This document shows, in pieces, positions 22,641 through 35,722 of a DNA stretch of 64,000 bases (positions are counted from its first letter, which is position 1; each line of letters starts with the position of its first letter). The DNA is taken from NCBI GenBank assembly GCA_030761205.1, contig JAULJL010000040.1:5001-69000 (forward strand), read 5' to 3'. Made by a program: the position numbers and the translations under genes. The notes beneath the pieces were generated by a model. It was not told where the DNA came from. It saw only the letters and a list, made by a program, of their open reading frames with translations, and made no database searches. Source of the stretch: Fremontodendron californicum (Eukaryota > Streptophyta > Magnoliopsida > Malvales > Malvaceae).

Positions 22641-23005
22641 TCATCCATATGCCATGTCATCTTGCTTGTCATGTCGATTTCATTCACATGCCATGTCATC
22701 TTATGCTATGTTACATGTCATGTCATTTTATGTCATCCATATGCCATGTCATCTTGCTTGTCATGTCGATTTCATTCACATGCCATGTCATCTTATGCTA
22801 TGTCACATGCCATGTCATTTTATGTCATCCATATGCCATGTCATCTTGCTTGTCATGTCGATTTCATTCACATGCCATGTCATCTTATGCCATGTCACAT
22901 GCCATGTCATTTTATGTCATCCATTATGCCATGTCATCTTGTTTGCCATGTCGATTTCATTCACATGCCACATCATCTTATGCCATGTCACATGCCATGT
23001 CATTT
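22641..23005. repeat. 92-bp tandem array in the E 5' LTR
   Basis: About four copies start with TCATCCATATGCCATGTCAT at about 22641, 22733, 22825 and 22918. The 3' LTR keeps only about two copies (35555-35722). Open frames rich in Met-Pro-Cys-His across it are repeat artefacts. Confidence 0.9.
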
Positions 23006-24868
23006 AGGTCTAAGCCACTTTATTTATGCCATGCATTTTTTTCATGACATTTAGGTTTAAATTCATGCATTTCATGCATTATGTTTGCTGCATTATTTCA
23101 TGCATTTCATGTTCATGCCACTTGAATAATGACTTGAGCCAATTAATGGTTCAAAGTCATGCTCTCTTGAGCACACTTGTGGAAAATTAAGTATGTCAAG
23201 TTGATTATTCCACCTTTGTGATATTTTTTTTTTTTACTTAGCCAATTTTTATCTAACTTTCAAAAAGTCCTAGCTACTGTTTGCAAATCATTTTATTAGT
23301 TTCAAATATTTTTACTTTGGTTTTTAAATGATTTTATCAAAAGCAAAAATGTGTTGGCAAAGCAGTTTTTTCTCCTCCAAAAACTCGTACATCTCTGATT
23401 TTTCTGGGAATTCATCTTTGATCAGAAAATTAAGCAGATTTTTTCTCGTGTAGTTTTACATGTCCCGAGTCTCCAGTATTTTTTTTTCAGAATTTTTGGA
23501 ATTTCTAAAAATAAGGTAAAAAATCGTGGGTTAGAACTGGACAGTGGAGTCAGAATTGAATTTAAAGAAAAACCATTTTTCTGTTTTGGTTAATTTACTT
23601 AGAGTGGGCTGATTAGGAGGGTTAGCTACTGACTTAGGGTAATTTCTAAGCCTTTTTAAACTCTAAAAATGGGTTTTCAAGTCTCGGGTTAAGGTAGTCA
23701 AGTCCGGATTTTTAAACTTAGGAAATTAGAGCTATTTAAAAAAAAGGATTTAGCCCAGTTTTTATTTTTAATCCAAGCTTTTTCAAAATTGTTTTCAAAC
23801 AATCACAAAGTATTTTGGTTTTAGAATATTTAATTTGACATATTTTCCTAAGGTAGCTGGATATCTTTTTAGATATACGGATTTCCTTAATAAAAGGAAA
23901 AAATTACATTTCATGCATTTCATTTTTATATCCATGCATTTTATATAATATGTGATTCTTGACATAATAATTTCTATGATATTGTTGTTATTTTGATTTA
24001 TATTTTTTTTGATGTTACATGATTTATTATATGGTTTTGAATATCTCATGATATCCTATGCTTTTATTTAGTTATTTTTAGTTAGCATATATTATGTTCA
24101 TGCATTATTATTTTCATGCATATTATATGATAGCATTATTTTATTCCATGTCATTTAAATTATATGCTATACGATTCATATTTGTCATGTCATTGAGGTT
24201 GCATTATATTATTTAGACTTTACTATGTCATTTTATTTATGTCATGCATATACATATTCATATCTTTTAAAATGTTTTCAAAAAAAGATAATGGTTTTCA
24301 ATAAAATAAAGATATTCCCGAGTTAAAATAATTCATGAATTCTCTGTCGGGTTTGCTGGGGAGGATATCATCAATTATTATTAATAACGGAATATCTTCT
24401 TTAAAAAGAGAATGATTCGGAAAATTTTCCAAAATTAATAAAAATTTCTATATTTTGCCACGTTTGTTGGGGAATATAGGAAAATTTTGAATTTTTAAAT
24501 TCCGGATCATTTTCAATAAAAAATGGAATTATTTTTCTTTAAATTGGGAATTAACTTGAAATAAAAAACGTAACCGACTCCCGAACCCGTTTCTTTGATT
24601 TCTCTGGTTTAAAACGCAGACTTGAAATTGGTTTTTAAATGTTTTAATTAATTTTTAAAATATTTTATAAAACCGGTTTTAATAGGTGGCCGATCACACC
24701 TAGCTAAAAAAGATTGGTGGCGACTCCATGTCTTTTTTAAGGTCATTTTCAAAACCTTCATTTTTTTAGAGGAATTAAGTCGACTTTTCCTCGGTTTTTT
24801 TTAATGTCACGCTTAATGAATAATAAAGTCTTGCGCTGAGACTCGTTATTTTTTAGGTTGCGATAGCT

Positions 24869-24887
24869 TGGCGACTCCACTGGGGAC
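24869..24887 (+). other. Primer-binding site of element E
   Basis: TGGCGACTCCACTGGGGAC, identical to that of element D, three bases after the LTR end. Confidence 0.88.
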
Positions 24888-27800
24888 TATTAGAGAGTCA
24901 GGCCTAGAATTAGTCGTGTGTTATCAAAGTCTCGGTTTTGGTTGGTTTAATTGGTATTTAATTTTAATTCCCACATTTTTTAATAAGGAGAATTTTGAAA
25001 ATAATAAAATGTTTTTAAATATGTTCATTCTCATGTGCATGCATTTTATTATTGTTCTCTAGTTATTTAAGGTTGTATATTATAATTGCTTGTTGGTTAA
25101 TGCGTTACACTATTCTTGAATGTTTTAATTGCTAGGGCATTTAGAATAAGGTTTGTAGAATAGGTAGTGAAAGGTTTGTTATTCCTCCACACACACTACA
25201 CGTGCATTTGCATAACATGAATCCTCTACCCGGGTTCCGTCCTTTTAAGTGGGAGCAAAGTAACTAAGCCTTCGTGATTGATCCTCCGTATGGGCTAGTG
25301 AAACACTTTCGGAGTATAAAGTACCTAATGCCTTCGTGATGATCCTCCGCATGGGCATAGGAAAATATACTCTAACGAATTGAACCCGCTTTTATCGGGG
25401 TGCCTTACTAGCCTTCACCGGCGACAGTGAGGAACAATTTGGGGCTTTAGAACCGATTCACCCTCATATAGTGAACCTAGGCGAAGCCATGCCGGATTTC
25501 TGTTAGATATACCAAAAATAGGAACACATGGAGGGACATTTCTAAACTTTTTGTTACCTATTTTACACTCCGAATAAGTGTGGTAGATTGGGCAACGATG
25601 ACGTACATCGCTCGTAATAAATGTGATACTTCACCTCGAAGACATCGTGATGCCTAAATAAGCAGATATTGTTGGGGCAGATGTTCATTAGCTGTTTTAA
25701 AAAAAAAAAAAAAAAATATCCTTTTTCAAGCATTTTTGCATGTTGCACATTTCATGCATGTGTGAATAGAGCATGTACATTTTTGGTTGTGTTATTGATC
25801 TCATTCTTTGCAATAAACAATTGGTAATTTCATTTGATGATTTCATAAAACCGGTAGTGTCACATGAACATTTGCATATTGTACCATAGTAGGATCCACC
25901 CTGAAATTCTTTTGAAAATAATGTGATTGGTTTTAAAAAAAAAAATCATTAATTTGGAGGCAAATCTTGCATAATGAGATTTTTGAATAATCAAGATTTA
26001 GGTTCCACCAATTTCGTGTAATCATTGATTTCTTTGTATATACCTTTGTGTTAATTCATTTATTTTTTGCATGTATCATTTTGACATCATGTTATAGTCA
26101 TAGCATGCATGGTCATTCATTGTAAGATACGTTTATGACATGCATGGTCATTATTTCTATATACTTATGTATCAATTTATTCTTTCTTTACATGCATCAT
26201 GTTGGCATCAAGTTGCATTCATGCATTCATAGTCAGCATGATTTTTCTATATATATCCATATATCAATTTATTCTTTCTTTACATGCATCATGTTGGCAT
26301 TAAGTTGCATTCATGCATTCATAATCAGCATGATTTTTCTGTATATATCCATATATCAATTTATTCTTTCTCTATATGCATCATGTTAGCGTTAAGTTGC
26401 ATTAATGCATTCATAGTCAACATGATTTTTCTGTATATATCCATATATCAATTTATTCTTTCTTTACATGCATCATGTTGGCATCAAGTTGCATTCATGC
26501 ATTCATAGTCAGCATGATTTTTTTTTTTGTATATATCCATATATCAATTTATTCTTTCTCTATATGCATCATGTTAGCATCAAGTTGCATTCATGCATTC
26601 ATAGTCAGAAATGATTTTCCTATATATACCCATGCATTAATTTACTTATTCTTTGCATTGATTTGTTTATATAAATCATGTTGACATCGGGTTGCATTCG
26701 TGGCATACATAGTCATCATGATATCTCATGCATTAATCGGTCATATTAATATCAGGATGCATTCATGACACACATTATTATTATGAGTTTTTTTTATGTA
26801 CTCTGTGTCAATCATTTATTCTTCACATGCATCATAATTGACATTGTGTGGCGTTCATAGTGTATATGATCATTCATTGGGAAATGCATTTGGAACATAC
26901 ATGGTCATTCATTGTATATATCAATGCATTAATTTGCTTATTCTTTACATGCATCATGTTGGCATCAGGTTGCATTCATGGCATACATAGTCATCATGAG
27001 TTCTCCGTATATGCTCACGCATTAATTTGACATATTGGCGTCAGGTTGCATTCATGACATACACGGTCAGCATGATTTTCTTTGTATATACTCTGTGTCA
27101 ATCATTTATTCTTCACATGCATCATAATTGACATTGTGTGGCATTCATAGTGTATATGATCATTCATTGGGAAATACATTTGGAACATACAGGATCATTC
27201 ATTGCATATATCCATGCATTGATTTTTCTTATTCTTTAAATGCATCATGTTGGCATTGTGTTGCATTTATAACATACATGGTCAACATGTTTCCACTGTA
27301 TATGACCACACATAACTTTGTTTATCCTTCACATGCATCAAATTGCATTCATGACATTCATAACTCATTCATCATGAAACACATTAATAAGATGAAATAG
27401 AAATTGGCTTAGATTTGAAGAGTTTTCTTCGTCAGCTAAAAGCTATGACCCCAACAGCAAGTGCGAGTATCATATTGGGGCGATTGTCTCATGATGACAT
27501 CTACATGAAAAAAATAAATTTTGAATTTAGATATTTTGTGTTCATTTTATTTTAGCAATAAATTTGAATTTGCAAAAATAAATGAAACTTTGAGAAAATT
27601 TGTGGTAAACAATAAATAAGTGGTTTTCACATGAAATAATGAACAATCTTGAGAATATTGATGATCATTGTTAGAAATGACCCAATACCTTCAGCCTTCT
27701 CTTTTAGGCTTTCCTAAGCCTAAATCTTTTGAACCGAGACCACTTGAAAGACCTAATGCTTCAAGGAATATGAATAATTTGACTTCATAAAACCATTGTC

Positions 27801-29215
27801 ATCACAGAATAAGCAAAGACGTAGATCATAGTCTAGGCTATGAACAAAGGAACGAACTTTTTGAAAATTTTCAAATTCCTTGAAAATCAAACAAATGAGA
27901 CATTCTTTCAAGAATCCAGATTTTGATAATTTGGTGTGTGTCAAGATTGTGCTAAAACCATTCATGACCTTTCCCAATGACCACAAAACACTAATTGCCT
28001 AGACATCACTTCATGTTTGACACCCTGGGGCACAATGATTAAAATAGATTATCCCTTGTCCCAGAGAAAACCCGTTTTTTGGGTCATATTTTCCTTGTCT
28101 CTTCAAAGAACTCAGATTTGGAATTCAGCCTTTTCAGTACAGACCTAGACTTGCTATGTTCTTCGTTGATACAAATTCTCATTAGTTAATCAAATTGGGG
28201 CATCATATGTGGAAATGATGGATACATGGTGAATAAGGATGGACTAAACGCATGAATCATTGTGGCATGCGATGAAAATGAAAAATGAAAAATTTGTGGT
28301 ATCATGCATATGAGAATTCGGATGATTCCAAAGTGCAAAATGAAATTTTGAATATCTATTTCCCTGGGGATTGCTTTTCAAAGTGAATATTCGTGCTTGA
28401 TATGATGAATGGCCATCTTTCATATCCCTTTCACACAAAAAGAAATTATCCATAGTCACCCCTTTTGAGCCAAAAGAATTCTTTCTTCTTTGAACCCTGA
28501 TCAAGGATTACCTTCTACACTGGGGGCAAATGCCAGGAAAGATCTTTTCAAAGATCATTGAGAAATGAGTGACAGCTCAAGGACAGACACAAAGCAAATG
28601 GAGCCCCGAATAAATACGGGCTCACTCTGTCAAAGAAAAAGAAGAGAAAAAGATGGCGAAATGAAAGGCAAGAAAAAAAAAACACAATAAAAAAAAAAAA
28701 CAAAATGTGTGAAAGACATGGCAAATTGAAAGCCAAGAACGAGGAAAGAAAGACACAAAAGTCCAAAGGAAAAAATGTCCAAGAAGGGACAAATGCTTCA
28801 AAGAAAATCCTCCTCAAGAAATGATCCTTGATCTGATTACCCTCAAACACATATTTTGGGCCTATTTATCCTTTCTTTCTGAACCCTGAGCCATGGCCTA
28901 CATTACATGCTTTAAAAGTCCATTTTGATCAAGCATGAATATTTAATTTGAAAGGTTTTTCCTCAGATTTTATCCCATTTCATCAAATTATCATTTCACT
29001 AAGGAAGAATTCAGAATTCTCAAGTGTATGGTAAAAAAAAAAAAAAGGAAAGAATGGGACTCTAGGGCGAAAACCCAAAAATGGGTGGTCTAGAGTAAAA
29101 TGGAAATTTTTGATGCCATCTATGATAGTGCCGATACCCCAAAAGAAAAGATCTTATTAAAGGAGTGGTCATCGAGGAACATCTAGGAATTCCTGAACCC
29201 CCCAAATTGTCAGCT
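24888..29215 (+). other. Element E internal DNA, left part
   Basis: Non-coding leader and shortened body, homologous to 15601-19629 of element D. The start of the gag knuckle relic survives at about 27440-27485, then the sequence jumps to DNA equivalent to 17955 of D. The last part (28350-29000) matches the A 3' UTR. No genes are seen. Confidence 0.75.
26190..26640. repeat. 92-bp tandem array in the element E leader
   Basis: About five copies with starts near 26190, 26284, 26376, 26468 and 26565. It is the same unit as 16930-17215 in D but with a higher copy number, so it changes in number between relatives. Confidence 0.85.
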
Positions 29216-30639
29216 CTCATTCGGAGGATTGTCTTCAAAAATTGAATCTTTTTTTCCGCCAAGATTAAACTTTCCGATTTAAATATCCCGGCCAATCTTG
29301 ACGCTTGTCAAAATGCCTTGATATGGAAACTAAAAGAATGTTGAATTTGTTTGGTTCTCAATGAATTCATGATTTATAAAACCTGTTCCATTTGTGAGCC
29401 TAGAAGGGATATACATTTTTGTCATGAAGTTTTCCTGGAAAAGCCAGAATCTTGTTATACCAAGCCTTGCCAATCCCAGTTTAAAAAAAAAAAAAAACCA
29501 GATTGACACTTAGAGAAATTTCTAACAATGATCATCAGTCTTCAAAAGATTTATACATCACACATTGTGAGGTTAATATTTTTTGTTCAGAAGTTTTCAA
29601 AATGAAATTAAATAAGGAGATTTTTTTGAAATGCCCATTTTGATGTTGACATGAGACAAGGATGTTTTCTAGCTCAAAGGTATAGAACTACCAATATAGG
29701 TTCTGACTTCCAGATATGAGAAGAAGATATAGAACCCGGTTCAGATCTCTATTGATGAAAGTTTGAAAACTGTTGGGGCAAAGAGAATAGCCAAAATGAA
29801 TTGAAGATATACTCTGATTTGAAGAGGAAAAATAAATTTGAAAGGCTAAGCCAAAGTCTAGAAAAACCACCGGGGGCATTTGCATCACTCATGAGCACTC
29901 ATCTCTTTATCAAGCTTTTACATCTGCACAGTGTCGGTAAGCATTTGCATCATTCATGGGTATTTGCATTGGCATTATTCCATAAGCATCTGCATTTTAC
30001 CTTTACATTTACATTCTTCATGAAATTCGTATTTGTGTCATCTCAAGCAATTGCATCATTTCTAGAATCATTGCATTTTCATTAATGTGTGGTAATTGTA
30101 GTTACACCATTCATAAACCAGTTACATGAACACAATTAGTAGGGGCATCTGCATCATGAAACATGGGCATCAATCCAGGCCATTTGCATTTGCACTAAGA
30201 AATATTTTACATTTGCACCATGAAGCATGAGCACCTTGTTAAAAGACATGTGCATCTGCATCATTTCTCAAAGCTTCTGGTGGGGATATCCAGAATTTTA
30301 CAGTTTTAAAAGTGAACAAGTCTTCGGTGGTGATAGCTGAAGCCTCTGGTGGAGATATCCAGGGTCTTATAATTTTGAAAAATGAGAAATCTTCTTTTGG
30401 AGGAGTTATCCAGAATTTTATTCAACATGTGCATCTACATCAAGAAGCATTTGCATCAATCTAAGTTAGTTGAATCTGCATCAAGAAAGTTTGCATCAAA
30501 TCAAGTCATTTACATTTGCATCAAAGACATTTGCACTAGTTTAAGTCATTTCGTATCTTATTCAACATCTGCATCAAAAAACATTCGCCTCTTCTCAAAA
30601 TCTTTAGGTTAATTTTCAACAATTCTTCAAAGACTAATT
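29216..30639 (+). other. Element E internal DNA, right part with CATTTGCATCA-rich stretch
   Basis: Non-coding. From about 29870 to 30600 it is dominated by degenerate repeats of the word TTTGCATCA/CATCTGCATC, with two or three ~57-bp copies of a CTTCTGGTGGGGATATCCAG-type unit at 30270-30420. The homologous DNA in element D is at 37300-38880. Confidence 0.7.
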
Positions 30640-32265
30640 TTAAAGACCTCCGGGCACCATTTTAAAGACCTCCGGGCACCAGTTTTTTAAAGACCTTCGG
30701 GCACCAGTTTTTTAAAAAGACCTCCGGGCACAATTTTCAATTTTAAAGACCTCCGGGCACCATTTTAAAGACCTTCGGGCACTAGTTTTTTAAAGACCTC
30801 CGGGCACTATTTTAAAGACCTTCGGGCACCAGTTTTCTAAAAAAGACCTCCGGGTACAATTTTCAATTTTAAAGACCTCCGGGCACCATTTTAAAGACCT
30901 CCGGGCACCATTTTAAAGACCTTCGGGCACCAGTTTTTTTTAAAGACCTTCGGGCACCAGTTTTTAAAAAAGACCTCCGGGCATAATTTTCAATTTTAAA
31001 GACCTCCGGGCATCATTTTAAAGACCTTCGGGCACCAGTTTTTAAAGACCTCCGGGCACCATTTTAAAGACCTTCGGGCACCATTTTAAAGACCTTCGGG
31101 CATCAGTTTTTTAAAGACCTCCGGGCACCATTTTAAAGACCTCTGGGCACCATTTTAAAGACCTTCGGGTACCAGTTTTTTAAAGACATTCCGGCAATAG
31201 TTTTTTAAAAAAGACCTCCGAGCACAATTTTCAATTTTAAAGACCTCCGGGCACCATTTTAAAGACCTTCGGGCACCAATTTTTTAAAGACCTTCGGGCA
31301 CCATTTTAAAGACCTTCGAGCACCAGTTTTTTTTAAGACCTCCGGGCACCAATTTTAAAGACCTCCGGGCACCATTTTAAAGACCTCCAGGCACTAGTTG
31401 TTTAAGACCTTCGGGCACCAGTTTTTTAAAGACCTTTGGGCACCAGTTTTTTAGAAAGACCTCCGGGCACAATTTTTAATTTTAAAGACCTCCGGGCACC
31501 ATTTTAAAGACCTTCGGGCACCAGTTTTTTTTAAGACCTCCGGGCACCATTTTAAAGACCTCCGGGCACCATTTTAAAGACCTTCGGGCACCAGTTTTTT
31601 AAAGACCTTCGGGCACCAGTTTTTAAAAAAAAAACCAACGGGAACCATTTTAAAGACCTTCGGGCACCAGTTTTTTAAACACCTTCGGGCACCAGTTTTT
31701 TAAAAAGACCTCCGGGCACAATTTTTAATTTTAAAGATCTCCGGGCACCATTTTAAAGAACTTCAGGCACCAGTTTTTTTAAGACCTTCGGGCATCATTT
31801 TAAAGACCTCTGGGCACCATTTTAAAGACCTCCGGGCACCAGTTTTTTAAAGACCTCCGGGCACCATTTTTAAAGACCTCCGGGCACCATTTTAAAGACC
31901 TTCGGGCACCAGTTTTTTAAAGACCTCCGGGCACCATTTGAAAGACCTTCAGGCACCAGTTTTTTAAGACATCCGGGCACAATTTTAAAGACCTCCGGGC
32001 ACCATTTTAAAGACCTTCGGGCACCAGTTTTTTAAGACCTCCTGGCACCAATTTTAAAGACCTTCGGGCACCATTTTAAAGACCTTCGGGCACCAGTTTT
32101 TAAGACCTCCGGGCACAATTTTAAAGACCTCCGGGCACCATTTTAAAGACCTTCGGGCACCAGTTTTTTTTTAAGACCTCCGGGCACCAGTTTTTTAAGA
32201 CCTCCGGGCACCAATTTTAAAGACCTCCGGGCTCCAATTTTAAAGACCTTCGGGCATAAATTTTT
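30640..32265. repeat. 3' UTR minisatellite of element E
   Basis: About 1.6 kb (roughly 60-70 units) of AAAGACCTCCGGGCACCATTTT and the CTTCGGGCACCAG variant. It is at the same position relative to the polypurine tract as in A and D, but much longer. Confidence 0.92.
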
Positions 32266-32599
32266 CTTTTGAAAATCGAATTCGTTTCCTTAAGACGAAT
32301 CGAGCCTTGTTTAGGCAGGGAATTCAATTTAAGGAAAAAATCTTCAATTTATTGTTTTTTTTTTTTAAAAAAAAAAATTATTATGGAAAAAATGAAAAAT
32401 GAAAAATAGAAAAAAAGAAAAAAAAAAGAAAAAAGAAAAAAAAGAAGGAAAAAAGAAGAAAATTAAAAATGAAAAATGCAAAATGAATGAAGAAATGAAA
32501 AAGAAAACCCTTTTCTTTCTCTCTAGATTTGATTTCACAGACCGGACAAAATTGTTGTCTATTTTATCTTTGCCTGATTCCTGATTCTCAGCAATAGCC

Positions 32600-32612
32600 A
32601 AAGAGGGGCAGC
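32600..32612 (+). other. Polypurine tract of element E
   Basis: AAAGAGGGGCAGC is directly before the 3' LTR, identical to those of A and D. Confidence 0.88.
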
Positions 32613-33216
32613 TGTAGACACCTAATTTTGTCCGGGCCTTTTAAAACCAATTTTGATTTGTCCACCTCTCGGGTTTAATATTTTTGTAAAAGTCATGGTC
32701 GCGATTTTAGATTTTTAAAATGTTCTAAATTATATATATCCTTTTTAGCTTTAATCGTTCAAATAAAATCGGACCGTAAAATTACCAATTTTAAAATTCA
32801 ATTTAAACCCGAGGTGAAAAAGTTTAATCTTGAGCTCTATTAGATTTTTAAAATAATTTTTTTTTAATCGAAAATATTTGAAAAAAATAAAAAAAATACT
32901 TGAAAAAATAAAGGAAGGGTAATTTGGATATTACACATTTTTAGGTTAAAAATTGGTTATAAAGGGCCCTGTTAAAGAAAATGGAGAGAGGGGGGGCGAT
33001 TGACTGGCGGCTGAAATGAAAGAAAAGAAAAAGCTTTGGGTTTTTTGTCATGGGGGCTGAGAGCTAAAAGCTAAAAGGAAGGAAAGCTTTGGTTTGATTG
33101 AAGCTGGTAGCTGGGAAAGGAAAAGAAAAGCTTTGTTTTTTATGGGGGCCGATTTGGAGGAAAAGAGAGACGAAAGACAAGTTTTTCAGTGAAAGCAAAC
33201 TAGCAAGTAGAGGAAA

Positions 33217-33727
33217 ATGTTCAGGAACCAGTCCGATACCGACGTGACCACATGGAGCCCAGCGGGGCGGTTGTTCCAAGTGGAATACGCGATGGAGGCT
33301 GTAAAGCAGGGTTCCTAAAGCAGGGTTCGGCGATGGACTCGTTATTTATTTATGTCATTTATTGTAAAGCAGGGTTTGGCGGCGATCAGGCTCCGATCCA
33401 AGACCCATGTGGTCTTGGATTGCGTCAACAAGGCTAACTCTGAGCTGTCTTTTCACCAGAAGAAGATCTTCAAAGTCGACGACCACATCGGTGTCGCCAT
33501 CACCGGTCTCACCACCGACGGCCGCGTCCTCTCTCGGTATATGCGAAACGAGTGTATCAACTACAGCTTCACGTACGAGTCACCGCTTCCTGGGGGGCGA
33601 CTCGTCGTCCAGCTCGCCTATAAAGCCCAGGTCGGCACACAACGCCCTTGGAAACGACCTTATGGTGTTGGCTTATTGGTGGCTGGCTTGGATGAATCTA
33701 GGGCTCAGCTCTACTATAACTGCCAAG
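33217..33727 (+). pseudogene. Captured fragment: 20S proteasome alpha subunit (PAF type), 3' LTR copy
   Basis: This copy of the 20303 fragment also begins with ATG and MFRNQSDTDVTTWS and has the same inserted ~60-bp segment with the same in-frame stop. So that lesion predates the insertion of E. It differs at about 14 of the ~420 bases I compared, mostly C/T or G/A. Confidence 0.9.
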
Positions 33728-33878
33728 TGCCAACCGGCTGCATGGAATTTTCTGTAACCAATGACTATTAAGTTTCTGCCACAGCTTCGTCTTCTCAGCC
33801 CGTCTCTACCAGTCACCTGTTTCCCCTCAATGAAACTCGGGCCAACAATTCGCTCTAACGGCTCCATACATGTTTTAA

Positions 33879-34350
33879 ATCAGGCCGTTTTGACCTAGGC
33901 CCGGGGCAAGCTCCGAGTTCACTCCTAAAAACAGAGGAGATGTCGGTGCTTCGAAGAGTCTGATCGATGACGAGGCCGAACTCAGTGACTGGGTCGGCGA
34001 GTTGAGAACCGATTCTTTACGTGGCCGACTTAGTAGCGAAGACGAGGAATTAGATGCGGATAGAGCACGCAATAGAGTTAGGAGTAGAAATAGAGAGAGA
34101 AATAGGGGTTCTGTGACGAGGAGAAGTGAGAGTGAGTTCGACAATTTACGTGAGTCGAGCAAGAGGGAAACTCGGGGTCACTCGGGCGGTTCGTTTTCGA
34201 AGAATTCCCGGTTCAGTAAACGGTTTGATAGTGAATTAGAAGACGAAGACAATATTGACAATGGGGAGGAGGATGGCGAATCGTACTCGAAAAAAACTCG
34301 GGGCGTGAAAATAGAGAATAAAAAGTGGATTCATGGAAAGGAAAGAGAAA
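33879..34350 (+). pseudogene. Captured fragment: probable DEAD-box helicase N-terminus, 3' LTR copy
   Basis: Same charged fragment as at 20965, beginning before KNRGDVGASKSLIDDEAELS and carrying RNRERNRGSVTRR. One extra base near 34318 shifts the end of the frame relative to the 5' copy. Assignment to a helicase is tentative for the same reason (no helicase motifs). Confidence 0.5.
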
Positions 34351-34369
34351 TGAGAGGGGTTTGGATTCC

Positions 34370-34749
34370 TATAATACTGTACAATTGATGGCTGTAATGG
34401 AGCATTCCTATTATGCATCATCTGGATACCATGTTACAAACTTTTTTGCTGTAAGCAGTAGATCTGGAACTCCTGAGGACCTCAAATATTTAATTGATAA
34501 AGCCCACAGCTTAGGTCTACAGGTCTTAATGGATGTTGTTCATAGCCATGCAAGTAACAATGTCACTGATGGACTCAATGGCTTTGATATTGGTCAAAGT
34601 TCACAGGAATCATATTTTCACACTGGAGAAAGAGGTTAGCATAAGTTATGGGATAGCCGACTGTTTAATTATGGTAACTGGGAAGTTCTTCGCTTCCTTC
34701 TTTCAAACTTGAGGTGGTGGCTTGAGGAGTTCAAATTTGATACAAGTTA
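34370..34749 (+). pseudogene. Captured fragment: starch branching enzyme I, barrel part, 3' LTR copy
   Basis: Same fragment as at 21455. Here the codon that is TAG in the 5' copy is still CAG (QSSQESYFHTGERG), but a different TAG at 34637-34639 breaks the frame. The two copies have therefore decayed independently since insertion. Confidence 0.9.
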
Positions 34750-35045
34750 ATGAATGCATTTGACAGAGCTATGAATGCACTTGATGATAAATTTTCATTC
34801 CTTTCATCAACAAAACAGATAGTGAGCAGCACTGATGAAGAAGACAAGGTTATTGTCTTTGAGCAGGGAGATCTGGTTTTCGTGTTCAACTTTCATCCAG
34901 AGAATACATATGATGGGTACAAAGTGGGGTATGACTTGCCATGGAAGTACAGAGTTGCCCTGGATAGTGATACTACGGAATTTGGAGAGCATGGAAGAGT
35001 GGGTCATGATGTGGACCATTTCACATCTCCTGAAGGAGTACCAGT
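34750..35045 (+). pseudogene. Captured fragment: starch branching enzyme I C-terminal domain, 3' LTR copy
   Basis: It begins MNAFDRAMNALDDKFSFLSS and carries GDLVFVFNFHPENTYDG and GHDVDHFTSPEGVP. It differs from the 5' LTR copy by a few substitutions (for example GYDLPWK against GCDLPGK). Confidence 0.9.
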
Positions 35046-35154
35046 TCCTGTTGCTCAGGGAGATGTTATCATTGCTGGCACGGATGGACTGTTTGATAAC
35101 TTGTACAATCATCAAATATGTAGTGGTGGTAATTTAAGGAGTCATTTGAGGTAA
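35046..35154 (+). pseudogene. Captured fragment: PP2C, 3' LTR copy
   Basis: GDVIIAGTDGLFDNLYNHQI keeps the Asp of the PP2C motif that is Val in the other copy, which strengthens the PP2C reading. It is fused in frame to the branching-enzyme piece. Confidence 0.68.
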
Positions 35155-35554
35155 TCTTTCTTTCATTTCTCTTATATTTATTGTGGTTGCCTTAGATGTG
35201 ATTTATTGTGATATGCATATTTAGTGTTTGATAAAATGTCTAATGTTGTTTGCCTTGGACATGATCTATTGTGGTGCATGCCTTAATGTCATTTTGCATA
35301 TTCATAATATTTTAATAAATAAGACAATATTTCCGAGTTCAATAATTCATGGTTTTCTCTACTGGATTTGCCGGAGAGATTATCATTAATTATTAACGAA
35401 GGAATGCCCTTTTCTAAAATAAAATGATTCGAAATTTTTTTGAAATAAATAAAACTTTCTATGTTTTGTCGGGTCTGCCGAGGAACATGAAAAGATTTTG
35501 GTATTAATAAATTCCGAGTCATTTTAAGCCATTTCACATGCCATATCGTCTTAT

Positions 35555-35722
35555 GTCATCCATATGCCATGTCATCTTGCTTGTCATGTCGATTTCATTC
35601 ACATGCCATGTCATCTTATGCTATGTTACATGTCATGTCATTTTATGTCATCCATATGCCATGTCATCTTGCTTGTCATGTCGATTTCATTCACATGCCA
35701 TGTCATCTTATGCTATGTCACA
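35555..35722. repeat. 92-bp tandem array in the E 3' LTR (contracted)
   Basis: About two copies of the TCATCCATATGCCATGTCAT unit, ending at the ~580-bp deletion. Confidence 0.85.

Larger units (their letters stand above)
19635..24865 (+). mobile_element. 5' LTR of element E
   Basis: The LTR is 5.23 kb, starting TGTAGACACC and ending TTGCGATA, where the terminal CA has become TA. It contains the gene-fragment cassette (20303-22239) and a 92-bp tandem array (22641-23005). Relative to the 3' LTR it lacks ~110 bp near 24562 and has ~60 bp duplicated near 20017-20130. Confidence 0.9.

Noticed and set aside
22638..23054. Met/Pro/Cys/His-rich ORFs in three frames
   Set aside because: All are translations of the 92-bp tandem repeat in the E LTR and are interrupted in the other LTR copy.
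30640..32265. Possible CRISPR-like or regulatory array of short direct repeats
   Set aside because: Units are contiguous and imperfect without unique spacers, and the context is a plant retrotransposon 3' UTR; it is a minisatellite.
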